Shown here one piece after another: positions 8,779 to 16,876 of a stretch of DNA of 64,000 nt. Position numbers and translations under genes: made by a program. Source of the stretch: Sulfitobacter sp043557345 (GTDB lineage: Bacteria; Pseudomonadota; Alphaproteobacteria; Rhodobacterales; Rhodobacteraceae); contig NZ_JBIFFV010000001.1 of assembly GCF_043557345.1 (NCBI RefSeq), positions 620,001 through 684,000 of the forward strand, in the 5' to 3' direction. Each line of letters opens with the position of its first letter. The first letter of the stretch is position 1. The notes under the pieces are model-generated. The model had not been told where the DNA came from, did no database searches, and saw only the letters and a program-made list of their open reading frames with translations.

Positions 8779-10041
8779 ATGCGCCTCAAAACGTCCACGG
8801 CCATTGCGCTGGTCACATTCGCCGCCGCCCCGGCATTCGCCCAAGGCAAGGCCGAGGTGCTGGACACCTATGCCGACATCGCGCAGGCCGGATACGAAGA
8901 CAGTCTGACCACCGCGCAGACCCTGCAAGCCGCTGTCGAGACGCTGATCGCCTCCCCCTCTGCCGAGGCGCTTCAGGCCGCGAAAACCGCATGGCTGGCC
9001 GCCCGCGTGCCCTATCAGCAGACCGAGGTGTTCCGCTTTGGCAATGCCATCGTCGATGATTGGGAAGGCAAGGTAAACGCATGGCCGCTGGACGAAGGTC
9101 TGATCGACTATGTCGACGCCTCCTATGGTGGTGAGACGGATGAGAACCAACTGGCGGTTCTGAACGTCATCGCCAACCCGAGCTTCACGCTCGGCGGGGA
9201 AGAGGTGGACGCCACCGAGATCACGCCTGACCTGCTCGAAGGGCAGTTGCATGAGGCGGGGGCGGTCGAGGCCAATGTCGCCACCGGCTACCATGCCATC
9301 GAATTTCTGCTCTGGGGCCAAGACCTGAACGGCACCGACCACGGCGCGGGTGACCGTCCTTGGACCGATTACGCAGCGGGTGACGACTGCACCGGCGGCA
9401 ATTGCGACCGCCGTGGGCAATACCTCAAGGCCGCCACCGATCTTTTGGTCAGCGATCTGGAATGGATGGCCGGGCAATGGGCCGAAGGCGGTGAGGCACG
9501 CGCCGCCGTGCTGGCCGACGAAGACGCGGGGATCGACGCGATCCTGACCGGCATGGGCTCGCTCTCCTACGGCGAACAGGCCGGGGAGCGGATGAAGCTG
9601 GGCGTCATGTTGAACGACCCCGAGGAAGAGCATGATTGCTTCTCGGACAACACCCACAACAGCCACTACTACGACGGGCTGGGCGTGCGGAACGTCTATC
9701 TGGGCGAATACCTGCGTGTCGATGGGCGGGTGGTCTCGGGCGCGTCGCTGTCCGATCTGGTGGCCAGTGCCGATGCCAGCGTCGACGAAGACCTGCGCGC
9801 CAAGCTGAACGCCTCCATGGTGGAGCTGGGCCAGATCAAGACTGCCGCTGAAGCGGGTTTCAGCTATGACATGATGCTTGAGCGCGGCAATGCCGAAGGC
9901 GAGGCGCTGATCATGGGTGCGGTCGACGCGCTGGTGAACCAGACCCGCGCCATCGAACGCGCGGTGACGGCTCTGGGCGGTGACGAGATCGCCTTCGAAG
10001 GCTCCGATAGCCTCGACGCGCCGGAGGCCGTCTTCCAGTAA
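8779..10041 (+). CDS. Imelysin-family periplasmic protein (M75), iron-associated
   Basis: A 420-residue secreted protein of the imelysin/insulin-cleaving-membrane-protease (M75) family, in roseobacters linked to iron uptake. A signal peptide covers about residues 1-21 (cleavage after AFA). The family motif GxHxxE is intact at G170, H172 and E175 (GYHAIEF). Further blocks are VFRFGNAIVDDWEG near residue 84 and NTHNSHYYDG near residue 295. I use the ATG at 8779, preceded by aaggaagg; the open frame upstream lacks a signal peptide. It heads a block containing Bfd, bacterioferritin, a di-heme protein, a second imelysin and a DUF1513 protein. Binding of iron or an iron ligand is family-level inference. 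Confidence 0.93.
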   Translation: MRLKTSTAIALVTFAAAPAFAQGKAEVLDTYADIAQAGYEDSLTTAQTLQAAVETLIASPSAEALQAAKTAWLAARVPYQQTEVFRFGNAIVDDWEGKVNAWPLDEGLIDYVDASYGGETDENQLAVLNVIANPSFTLGGEEVDATEITPDLLEGQLHEAGAVEANVATGYHAIEFLLWGQDLNGTDHGAGDRPWTDYAAGDDCTGGNCDRRGQYLKAATDLLVSDLEWMAGQWAEGGEARAAVLADEDAGIDAILTGMGSLSYGEQAGERMKLGVMLNDPEEEHDCFSDNTHNSHYYDGLGVRNVYLGEYLRVDGRVVSGASLSDLVASADASVDEDLRAKLNASMVELGQIKTAAEAGFSYDMMLERGNAEGEALIMGAVDALVNQTRAIERAVTALGGDEIAFEGSDSLDAPEAVFQ

Positions 10042-10053
10042 TCCTAAACTATC

Positions 10054-10081
10054 CCCCGGGGCGCGCTGTCGCGGCCCGGGG
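10054..10081 (+). other. GC-rich stem-loop between imelysin and bfd
   Basis: Arms 10054-10060 and 10075-10081 (7 bases, perfect) plus an inner stem 10062-10065 with 10070-10073, separated by one G/G mismatch, around a ctgt loop. No T run follows. It sits between the imelysin stop and the bfd start and could be an attenuator, RNA stabiliser or weak terminator partly separating the two. Confidence 0.5.
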
Positions 10082-10104
10082 CCAGCCAAGGAATACGCAA
10101 CACC

Positions 10105-10353
10105 ATGATTGTTTGTCATTGTCAGAACATCACCGATCGCGACATCAACAATGCCATCGACTGGATGCGCGCCTCTGACGCACGTACGGTCATCACGGCC
10201 GGTAAAGTCTACCGCGCTTTGGGCAAAGCGGCCGATTGTGGGGGCTGCATGCCTCTGTTCTTGTCTACCATGCGCGGAAATGGCAACTTTTCCGTGCCGG
10301 TGCTGACAACCACTCTATGTCAGGCAAAACCAAACAAGGAGACAGGTTCATGA
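10105..10353 (+). CDS. bfd: Bacterioferritin-associated ferredoxin-like (2Fe-2S) protein
   Basis: An 82-residue Bfd-type protein. It begins MIVCHCQNITDRDI and carries four cysteines in the Bfd pattern: C4 and C6 at the N-terminus and the DCGGC pair near residue 45-48. Bfd proteins bind a 2Fe-2S cluster and donate electrons to bacterioferritin to release stored iron. The gene directly precedes bfr with a four-base ATGA overlap, so the two products are likely made together. The C-terminal 25 residues are less conserved. Confidence 0.93.
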   Translation: MIVCHCQNITDRDINNAIDWMRASDARTVITAGKVYRALGKAADCGGCMPLFLSTMRGNGNFSVPVLTTTLCQAKPNKETGS

Positions 10354-10835
10354 AGGGCGACGACAAGGTCATCGAATATCTCAACGCGGCATTGCGCAGC
10401 GAATTGACGGCGGTCAGCCAGTATTGGCTGCATTACCGCCTGCAAGAAGACTGGGGCTATGGCCGGCTTGCCGACAAATCGCGCGAGGAAAGCATCGAAG
10501 AGATGAACCACGCCGACAAGCTGATCGAGCGGATCATCTTCCTCGAAGGGCACCCCAACCTGCAAAAGCTGGACGCGTTGCGCATAGGTGAGACGGTCAA
10601 GGAGTGCCTCGAATCCGATCTTGCCGCCGAGCATGAGGCCCGCACCCTCTATATCGAAGCGCGCAATCACTGCGATCAGGTGGGCGATTATGTCTCGAAG
10701 AACCTGTTCGAAGAATTGATTGCCGATGAGGAAGGGCATATCGACTTCCTCGAAACCCAACTGGCGCTTCAGGCGGAACTGGGCGAGGCCGTCTATGGCC
10801 AGCTTCAGGCCAAGCCGACAGACGAGAGTAAGTAA
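10350..10835 (+). CDS. bfr: Bacterioferritin
   Basis: A 161-residue heme-binding ferritin that oxidises Fe(II) and stores ferric iron in a 24-subunit shell. Ferroxidase ligands are recognisable: E in LRSELTAVSQY, the ExxH pair in SIEEMNHADKLIERI, E in AEHEARTLY, and the DEEGHIDFLETQL block. The initiator-side heme methionine lies near residue 52 in the same helix region. Start is fixed by the ATGA overlap with bfd. It lies inside the iron block, supporting a joint role in iron handling. Confidence 0.96.
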   Translation: MKGDDKVIEYLNAALRSELTAVSQYWLHYRLQEDWGYGRLADKSREESIEEMNHADKLIERIIFLEGHPNLQKLDALRIGETVKECLESDLAAEHEARTLYIEARNHCDQVGDYVSKNLFEELIADEEGHIDFLETQLALQAELGEAVYGQLQAKPTDESK

Positions 10836-10843
10836 CCGCGACG

Positions 10844-10867
10844 GGCAGGCCCGGTTTCGGGCCTGCC
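10844..10867 (+). terminator. Perfect 10-bp hairpin after bfr
   Basis: Arms 10844-10853 and 10858-10867 (ggcaggcccg / cgggcctgcc) around a gttt loop, nine bases after the bfr stop. No T run follows, so it may act as a partial terminator or protect the bfd-bfr message from 3' decay, with the di-heme gene starting 20 bases further on. Confidence 0.55.
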
Positions 10868-10887
10868 GCTTATCCAAGGCGTTCCCC

Positions 10888-12429
10888 ATGCGTTTCCTCA
10901 TTCCGATGCTCACGGTGGCCGCCGCGAGCATGGCCGTCGCCGCCCCGCAAGCCTTGGAGGAACCGCATCTGAAGGTGATCCCCCGCACAGCGGAAGAGGC
11001 CGCCCGGATCGCCAAGGTCACCGCCCCGGCGACCGAATTCGACAGGCCCGAACCTTTTGAGACGAACCCGGCGGGGGCCGCCACAGTCACCCCGCGCGGC
11101 AATGCCGATGCGTTTTCGCTGCCTTCGGGCAATATCCCCTTTGAGCGGGAGTTGGACTTCAAGGTCGGCAACGGGCTGTTCAAAAAGCTCTGGGTGTCGT
11201 CGCCGTCTTCGACGCTGGCCTCTGACGGGCTGGGGCCGCTCTTCAACGCGCGGTCCTGCCAGCGCTGCCACCTGAAAGACGGGCGCGGCCATCCGCCCGA
11301 GGGGCCAGAAGATGACGCAGTGTCGATGTTCCTGCGCATTTCGGTCCCCACACCCCCCGAAGAGGCGATGAGCGAGATCGAGGCCTTCCTGCTTTCGGTC
11401 GGCGATGAGACCCCGCGCACGCGGCCCGATCCGGTCTATGGCGGGCAATTGCAGGATTTTGGGGTGGCGGGCCATCCGGCGGAATACCGTCTCGGCGTGA
11501 GTTATGAAGAGGTGGCAGTCGCCCTGTCGGAGGGGGAGACCGCCAGCCTGCGCCGCCCGACCTACAGCGCCAAAGACCTCGGCTATGGCCCCTTGGCCGA
11601 GGGCGCGATGCTCAGCCCCCGCGTCGCCCCGCCGATGATCGGCTTGGGCTTGTTGGAGGCGATCCCAGCGGCAGATATCTTGGCGCTGGCCGACCCGGAG
11701 GATGCCGATGGAGACGGCATTTCGGGCCGGGCGCAGATCGTCTGGTCCTTTGAACATGCGCGTCCGATGCTGGGCCGTTTCGGCTGGAAAGCCGGGGCGC
11801 CGACGATCCGCGAACAATCCGCTAGCGCCTTTGCAGGCGACATTGGCATTTCCTCCCCAATTTTCGACGCGGCATGGGGCGATTGCACGGCAGAGCAGAC
11901 CGCCTGCCGCGCGGCACCCCATGGGGATGGGGACGACCGTGGCACCGAGATCGACGCCGAGGGGCTGGATCTGGTGACCTTCTACAGCCGCAACCTTGCC
12001 GTGCCCGCGCGCCGCGATGTCGGCGCGCCTGAGGTGCTGCGCGGCAAGGCGGTGTTCCATGAGGTCCGCTGCACCGCCTGCCACCAGTCGAAATTCGTGA
12101 CCGAACGGTTGGAGGACCAGCCCGAGCAGAGCTTCCAACTGATCTGGCCGATGACCGACCTTTTGCTGCATGACATGGGCGAAGGGCTGGCCGACAACCG
12201 CCCCGAGGGCCGCGCGAATGGGCGCGAATGGCGCACCGCGCCGCTTTGGGGCATCGGCTTGACCGAGCAGGTCAACGGGCATACCCAATTCCTGCACGAT
12301 GGGCGGGCGCGGTCGCTGCTCGAAGCAGTGCTCTGGCACGGCGGCGAAGCCCAGCCCGCCCGCGATGCCGTGGTAGACATGCCCAAAGCCGACCGTGACG
12401 CCCTGATCCGCTATCTGGAGAGCCTCTGA
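10888..12429 (+). CDS. Di-heme c-type oxidoreductase family protein (DUF1111)
   Basis: A 513-residue exported protein with two c-type heme sites, C124-x-x-C-H128 (CQRCH) and C395-x-x-C-H399 (CTACH). A short signal peptide spans about residues 1-19. The family, once called thiol oxidoreductase, is related to di-heme peroxidases, and in proteobacteria often sits between two imelysin genes. A DADGDGISG motif near residue 273 looks like a calcium-binding loop. Start chosen at the ATG giving the signal peptide. The stop overlaps the ATG of the second imelysin gene (TGATG). A redox role in periplasmic iron handling is inferred from context; the reaction is not known. Confidence 0.92.
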   Translation: MRFLIPMLTVAAASMAVAAPQALEEPHLKVIPRTAEEAARIAKVTAPATEFDRPEPFETNPAGAATVTPRGNADAFSLPSGNIPFERELDFKVGNGLFKKLWVSSPSSTLASDGLGPLFNARSCQRCHLKDGRGHPPEGPEDDAVSMFLRISVPTPPEEAMSEIEAFLLSVGDETPRTRPDPVYGGQLQDFGVAGHPAEYRLGVSYEEVAVALSEGETASLRRPTYSAKDLGYGPLAEGAMLSPRVAPPMIGLGLLEAIPAADILALADPEDADGDGISGRAQIVWSFEHARPMLGRFGWKAGAPTIREQSASAFAGDIGISSPIFDAAWGDCTAEQTACRAAPHGDGDDRGTEIDAEGLDLVTFYSRNLAVPARRDVGAPEVLRGKAVFHEVRCTACHQSKFVTERLEDQPEQSFQLIWPMTDLLLHDMGEGLADNRPEGRANGREWRTAPLWGIGLTEQVNGHTQFLHDGRARSLLEAVLWHGGEAQPARDAVVDMPKADRDALIRYLESL

Positions 12430-13415
12430 TGCGCAGCCTGCTGACCGCCACCTTCCTTCTGATCGCCGCCCCCGCCCTTGCCGGGGTGGCGGAGGTGATC
12501 CAAGACCACGCGCTGCCCGGCACCGCCCGTTTCGCCTCGGCCACGGCGGCGCTTGATACGGCGGCGCAGGCGGATTGCACCGATGCCGCCCTGCGCCCGG
12601 CCTATCAGCAGGCTTTCGACGCATGGCTCGGCATCGCGCATCTGACCCTTGGCCCGCTAGAGGAAGACGGGCGCGGGCTGGCCATCGCCTTTTGGCCCGA
12701 TACGCGCGGCATGGTGGGGCGCAGCGTGGCGCGGATGGTGGCCGAAGAAGACCCGATCGCCACAAGCGGTGATTACGCCGAAGTTTCCATCGCCGCGCGG
12801 GGGCTCTTTGCGCTGGAACGGCTGCTAAGTGACGATGACTTCGCGGGCTACGGGGCAGACAGCTATAGCTGCGCACTGGCCCGCGCGATGGCGGCCGATC
12901 TGGCGGAACTGGGGCGCGCGGTCGACACCGCTTGGCGTGAGGATTTCGCTGCCACGCTCCGCAGCGCGGGGGAGGCGGGCAATGACCGTTTCCTCAGCCC
13001 GCGCGAAGCGTCTCAGGCGCTTTACACCGCCCTCGCCACCGGGTTGGCGTTCGTGGCCGACCAACGTCTGGGCCGCCCGATGGGCCGGTTCGACGCCCCC
13101 AAACCACAGGTGGCCGAGGCGCGCCGTTCGGGCCGCAGCCTGCGCAATGTGGTCCTGTCGCTCGAAGCATTGCAGGGTCTGGCCGACACGCTGTCGGATG
13201 CGCCCACCCCCAAGACCGACGCCGCATTCGATCGCGCATTGAGCGCCGCGCGTGCATTGGAAGACCCCGTTTTCGCCGGGGTGGCCGATCCGATCAGCCG
13301 TATCCGGGTCGAAGCGCTGCAAAACGATGTGCGCGCCATTTCTGAGGCGGTGGGGGCAGAGATCGCCACGGCGCTTGGCGTCTCGGTTGGGTTCAACTCG
13401 GCGGATGGGGATTGA
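12429..13415 (+). CDS. Second imelysin-family protein, divergent motif
   Basis: A 328-residue exported protein with a signal peptide (about residues 1-18, ending ALAG) and the imelysin fold pattern. The family motif GxHxxE is altered: G125-L-F127-A-L-E130, with phenylalanine in place of histidine. Residue spacing and surrounding sequence (AIAFWPDTRG, SARGLFALERLL-like helix) place it in the paralogue group found next to DUF1111 proteins. It is 90 residues shorter than the first imelysin. One-base TGATG overlap with both neighbours indicates a tight operon. Loss of the histidine suggests it binds something other than what the first imelysin binds, or acts as a partner. Confidence 0.9.
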   Translation: MRSLLTATFLLIAAPALAGVAEVIQDHALPGTARFASATAALDTAAQADCTDAALRPAYQQAFDAWLGIAHLTLGPLEEDGRGLAIAFWPDTRGMVGRSVARMVAEEDPIATSGDYAEVSIAARGLFALERLLSDDDFAGYGADSYSCALARAMAADLAELGRAVDTAWREDFAATLRSAGEAGNDRFLSPREASQALYTALATGLAFVADQRLGRPMGRFDAPKPQVAEARRSGRSLRNVVLSLEALQGLADTLSDAPTPKTDAAFDRALSAARALEDPVFAGVADPISRIRVEALQNDVRAISEAVGAEIATALGVSVGFNSADGD

Positions 13416-14491
13416 TGCCCTCGCGCCGCCATTTCCTCGCCGGTCTCGCCGCCGCGTCGAGCCTACCGGCGATGGGCTGGGCCGCCGCCGGGAGCCCCGT
13501 CTACCTTGCCGCCGCGCGTGACCCTTCGGGGGCCTATGCGCTTTTCGGACTGGATGGGACCGGCCACGACATTTTCCGCATCCCGCTGCCCGACCGGGGC
13601 CATGCCGCCGCCGCCCATCCCACCGCGCCCGAGGCGGTCGCTTTTGCCCGCCGTCCGGGACGTTTCGCGCTGGTGATCGACTGCGAAAAGGGCCGTGTGG
13701 CCCACAGGCTCGACGCGCCAGAGGGGCGGCATTTTTACGGGCATGGGGCATTTTTGCAGGCCGGGGCCATCCTCGCCACCAGTGAGAATGACATCGACAG
13801 CGGCGAAGGGCGCATCGGCCTGTGGTCCCGCGCCAAGGGCTATGCCCGGATCGGAGAGATTGCCTCGGGCGGGGTCGGCCCCCATGAAATCCGCCGCTGG
13901 GCCGAGGATGTGCTCGTGGTGGCCAATGGCGGCATCCGCACCCATCCCGACAGCGGGCGGGAGAAGTTGAACATCGACGTCATGCGGCCCAATCTGTCTT
14001 ATGTCAGCCTCTCGGGTGAGGTGTTGGAGCAGGTTTCGCTGACCGATGATCTGCATAAGAATTCGATCCGGCATCTGGCCTTGGCGCCAGATGGGCAGGT
14101 GGCCTTTGCAATGCAATGGCAGGGGGAGCCGGGTGACGGCGTGCCGCTGCTGGGGCTGCATCGGCGCGGGGAAGAGCCCATCTTAGCCGAGGCTGATCTG
14201 GCCGAGCAAATCGCGATGCAGGGCTACGCGGGCAGCGTGGCATTCGCGGCGGATGGCGGAGCCGTTGGGATCACCTCACCGCGCGGCGGGCGGCTGCATG
14301 TCTTTGACAACAAGGGTTCTTTCCTTGCCAGCCATCGTCGCGCCGATGTCTGCGGGCTGGCACCGGGCCGGGGCGGCTTTGTGGCTACGGATGGGCTGGG
14401 TGGTATCCTGTCGCTGCAAGAGTCGACGCTGGCGCGGCTGACCACGGCCAAACGGGCGTGGGACAACCATTTGGTTGCCATCGACGCATAG
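13415..14491 (+). CDS. DUF1513 protein, Tat-exported beta-propeller-like
   Basis: A 358-residue protein with a twin-arginine signal (PSRRHFLAGLAAASSLPA), so probably folded with a cofactor or rapidly before export to the periplasm. The rest shows repeated short blades such as HGAFLQAGAILATSENDID, GVGPHEIRRWAEDVLVVANGG and SIRHLALAPDGQVAFAMQW, like a seven-bladed propeller. DUF1513 members regularly close imelysin/DUF1111 operons; no biochemical role is established. The ATG at 13415 overlaps the previous stop (TGATG); a TTG one codon upstream is possible. Confidence 0.9.
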   Translation: MPSRRHFLAGLAAASSLPAMGWAAAGSPVYLAAARDPSGAYALFGLDGTGHDIFRIPLPDRGHAAAAHPTAPEAVAFARRPGRFALVIDCEKGRVAHRLDAPEGRHFYGHGAFLQAGAILATSENDIDSGEGRIGLWSRAKGYARIGEIASGGVGPHEIRRWAEDVLVVANGGIRTHPDSGREKLNIDVMRPNLSYVSLSGEVLEQVSLTDDLHKNSIRHLALAPDGQVAFAMQWQGEPGDGVPLLGLHRRGEEPILAEADLAEQIAMQGYAGSVAFAADGGAVGITSPRGGRLHVFDNKGSFLASHRRADVCGLAPGRGGFVATDGLGGILSLQESTLARLTTAKRAWDNHLVAIDA

Positions 14492-14495
14492 GCGG

Positions 14496-14514
14496 GCGGG
14501 GGCGCTGCCCCCGC
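14496..14514. terminator. Hairpin between convergent DUF1513 and map genes
   Basis: Perfect 8-bp stem, arms 14496-14503 and 14507-14514 (gcgggggc / gcccccgc), 3-base loop, lying in the 28-base gap between two converging genes. The T-rich tail is weak (tgcattta), so termination is inferred from position rather than from a classic U tract. Confidence 0.5.
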
Positions 14515-14519
14515 TGCAT

Positions 14520-15350
14520 TTAGTCGGTCTTGTAAGTCGGGTGGAACAAGCCACCGGGCGAGAGGGTGAAGATCTCCACCCCGTCTTCGGTCACGCCGAC
14601 CGAATGTTCGAACTGTGCCGAGAGGGATTTGTCGCGGGTGACGGCGGTCCAATCGTCGGCGAGGGTCTTGGTCTCGGCCCGGCCAAGGTTCACCATCGGC
14701 TCGATGGTGAAGAACATGCCCGGCTCAAGCACAGCACCGGTGCCGGGGCGGCCATAGTGCAGCACGTTGGGCGGCGCGTGAAAGACCTGCCCCAGACCGT
14801 GCCCGCAGAAGTCGGTTACGACCGACATGCGGTGGCCTTCGACAAATGTCTGGATCGCATAGCCAATGTCGCCAAAGGTGTTGCCCGGCTTCACCGCTTC
14901 GATCCCGCGCATCAGGCTGTCGTGGGTCACGTTGATCAGCCGCTCGGCCTTGCGCGAGAGCTTGCCCGCCACATACATGCGGCTGGTGTCGCCGAACCAG
15001 CCATCGACGATGACGGTCACGTCGATGTTCAGGATGTCGCCGTCTTTCAGCTTCTTGTCGCTGGGAATCCCGTGGCAGACCACATGGTTCACCGAGATGC
15101 AGCTGGCGTGTTTGTAGCCCTTGTAGCCGATGGTGGCGGATTTCGCCCCGGCGGCGTTGACCTTCTCTTCGATCAGGCGGTCCAATTCACCGGTGGTTTG
15201 GCCGGGGAAGACATGCTCTGCGATCTCGTCGAGGATGGTGGCGGCAAGACGGCCCGCTGCCAGCATCCCGGCGTGATCGGAAGGCTCGTAAATGCGAATG
15301 CCGTCGCGCGTCTGGCGGCCTCGGTGTGCGTTGTTCACCGCTCTCTCCAT
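14520..15350 (-). CDS. map: Type I methionine aminopeptidase
   Basis: A 276-residue cytoplasmic enzyme that removes the initiator methionine from nascent proteins. The five metal ligands of the pita-bread fold can be placed: D in LNIDVTVIVDGWFGD, the second D in that block (GDTSRMY), H in GHGLGQVFH, E in FFTIEPMVN, and E in QFEHSVGVTEDG. The N-terminal extension before the core is short (type Ia). It is convergent with the DUF1513 gene and followed upstream by sfsA on the same strand. Confidence 0.96.
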   Translation of the reverse strand: MERAVNNAHRGRQTRDGIRIYEPSDHAGMLAAGRLAATILDEIAEHVFPGQTTGELDRLIEEKVNAAGAKSATIGYKGYKHASCISVNHVVCHGIPSDKKLKDGDILNIDVTVIVDGWFGDTSRMYVAGKLSRKAERLINVTHDSLMRGIEAVKPGNTFGDIGYAIQTFVEGHRMSVVTDFCGHGLGQVFHAPPNVLHYGRPGTGAVLEPGMFFTIEPMVNLGRAETKTLADDWTAVTRDKSLSAQFEHSVGVTEDGVEIFTLSPGGLFHPTYKTD

Positions 15351-15401
15351 GCTTGTGTTCGCTCCTACTTAACGTGGCTTTCGGGCGAGGGCCAGAGCGG
15401 C

Positions 15402-16109
15402 TCAGCCCGCGAAGGGGATCGGTTGCGCCAGTGTGACGGCTTGGGGCGTGATATGGGTGGCGATGGCGTAGATTTCCAGCCCCGCCGTCCGCGCGGCATG
15501 GGAGGCGGCGGCATAGGTCGGGTCGATATCGGCTGCGAGGCGCATCTGCGTGCAATCGGTGCGCTGCACCAGATAGAGCAGCACGGCGCGGTGCCCGGCC
15601 TCAGCCATCCGCGCCAGTTCGCCCAGATGTTTCGCCCCGCGGGCGGTCACGCTGTCGGGAAACTCCGCCAGCCCGGTTTCGCGTGATAGGGTGACGGATT
15701 TCACCTCGACATAGGCATCGGGCAGCCCATCGCCGCTGAGCAGGAAGTCGATGCGGGAGTTTTCGCCGTATTTCACCTCGGGCCGCACCTCGGTATAGGC
15801 GGCGAGGGGGGCGACCTCACCTGCGATCAGCGCCGCCTTCATCGCGCGGTTGGGCAGGGCGGTGTCGACGCCGGTGAAATGGCCGTTCTCATGGTCGACC
15901 AAGCGCCAGCCGTAGTTCAGCTTTTTCTTCGGATCGTCGTTCGGCTCCAGCCAGATGCGGCTGCCGGGGTCGGCGAGGCCCATCATCGAGCCGGGGTTGG
16001 CGCAATGGGCCACGACCTCTTCGCCCGTCTCCTCCAACCTGCAATCGGCCAGAAAGCGTTTGTAGCGGCGGATCAGCCGGGCGGGGACAAGTTGGGTTTG
16101 AAAGCGCAT
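15402..16109 (-). CDS. sfsA: SfsA family protein (sugar fermentation stimulation / nuclease-like)
   Basis: A 235-residue protein of the SfsA family. Recognisable blocks are RRYKRFLADC near residue 12, AHCANPGSMMGL near residue 33, SRIDFLLS and DAYVEVKSVTL, the last being a nuclease-like E-x-K core, and FPDSVTARGAKHL. The E. coli protein was first described as a regulator of maltose metabolism and has DNA-binding and nuclease-like features; its physiological role is unsettled. I use the ATG at 16109 (MRFQTQLVPARL), which matches family length; the open frame upstream overlaps the promoter region shared with the divergent CinA-N gene. Confidence 0.93.
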   Translation of the reverse strand: MRFQTQLVPARLIRRYKRFLADCRLEETGEEVVAHCANPGSMMGLADPGSRIWLEPNDDPKKKLNYGWRLVDHENGHFTGVDTALPNRAMKAALIAGEVAPLAAYTEVRPEVKYGENSRIDFLLSGDGLPDAYVEVKSVTLSRETGLAEFPDSVTARGAKHLGELARMAEAGHRAVLLYLVQRTDCTQMRLAADIDPTYAAASHAARTAGLEIYAIATHITPQAVTLAQPIPFAG

Positions 16110-16156
16110 GGGGCGCGGCCTATACCGAAGGGACGCCATCCTCAAGGAGCCGCCCC

Positions 16157-16876
16157 ATGTCAAACCCCACCGCCGCGATGATCGTGATCGGCGACGAAAT
16201 CCTCTCGGGCCGGACCCGTGACAGCAATATGCATCACCTTGCGGGGGAGTTGACGAAGGTGGGGATCGACCTGCGCGAAGTGCGCGTGGTCTCGGACGAT
16301 CACGGGGCGATCATCTCCGCCGTGCAGGCGCTGTCCTCGGCCTATAGCCATGTATTTACCTCGGGCGGGATCGGGCCGACCCATGACGACATCACCGCCG
16401 ATTGCATTGCCGCCGCCTTCAACCGCGACATCGACGTGCGCGCAGATGCGCGCGAGATTTTGTCCGAACACTACGCCCGCGCAAGCACCGAGATGAACGC
16501 GGCGCGCCTGCGCATGGCGCGCATCCCCGAAGGCGCCACGCTGATCGAGAACCCGGTTTCTGCCGCGCCGGGGTTCATCGTCGAAAACGTGCATGTCATG
16601 GCCGGGGTGCCTGCGGTGTTTCAAGCCATGGTCGCCAGTGTCTTGCCGGGGCTGACAGGCGGCCAGCCCCTGATCAGTGAGACCCTGCGCATCGACCGGG
16701 GCGAGGGCGATATCGCCGGGCCGCTGGGGGCGCTGGCCGAGGAATATCCGCATTTGTCGATGGGCAGCTACCCGTTTCAAAAGGACGGTGTCTTTGGCGC
16801 GCATGTGGTGATCCGGGGCAGCGATCCGGGGATGGTCGAAGCCGCGATGACCAAGCTCAAGGCCGCCTTCGCATGA
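16157..16876 (+). CDS. Molybdopterin-binding / CinA N-terminal domain protein
   Basis: A 239-residue protein made only of the MoCF (MoaB/Mog-like) domain found at the N-terminus of CinA. It opens AAMIVIGDEILSGRTRDSN, has FTSGGIGPTHDDITADCIAAAF near residue 70 and VMAGVPAVFQAMV near residue 150, all typical. The C-terminal nicotinamide-nucleotide amidohydrolase domain of full CinA is absent, as is common in alphaproteobacteria where the two are separate genes. The cofactor or nucleotide substrate is not shown by the sequence. Overlaps the next gene by four bases. Confidence 0.92.
   Translation: MSNPTAAMIVIGDEILSGRTRDSNMHHLAGELTKVGIDLREVRVVSDDHGAIISAVQALSSAYSHVFTSGGIGPTHDDITADCIAAAFNRDIDVRADAREILSEHYARASTEMNAARLRMARIPEGATLIENPVSAAPGFIVENVHVMAGVPAVFQAMVASVLPGLTGGQPLISETLRIDRGEGDIAGPLGALAEEYPHLSMGSYPFQKDGVFGAHVVIRGSDPGMVEAAMTKLKAAFA

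Noticed and set aside
10870..12876. 668-codon open frame on the - strand over the di-heme and second imelysin genes
   Set aside because: The + strand has two CxxCH heme motifs, signal peptides and coupled starts; the reverse product is Arg/Pro-rich without family motifs.
13412..13414. TTG as start of the DUF1513 gene
   Set aside because: The ATG three bases later overlaps the previous stop as TGATG, matching the coupling seen between the other genes of the block.
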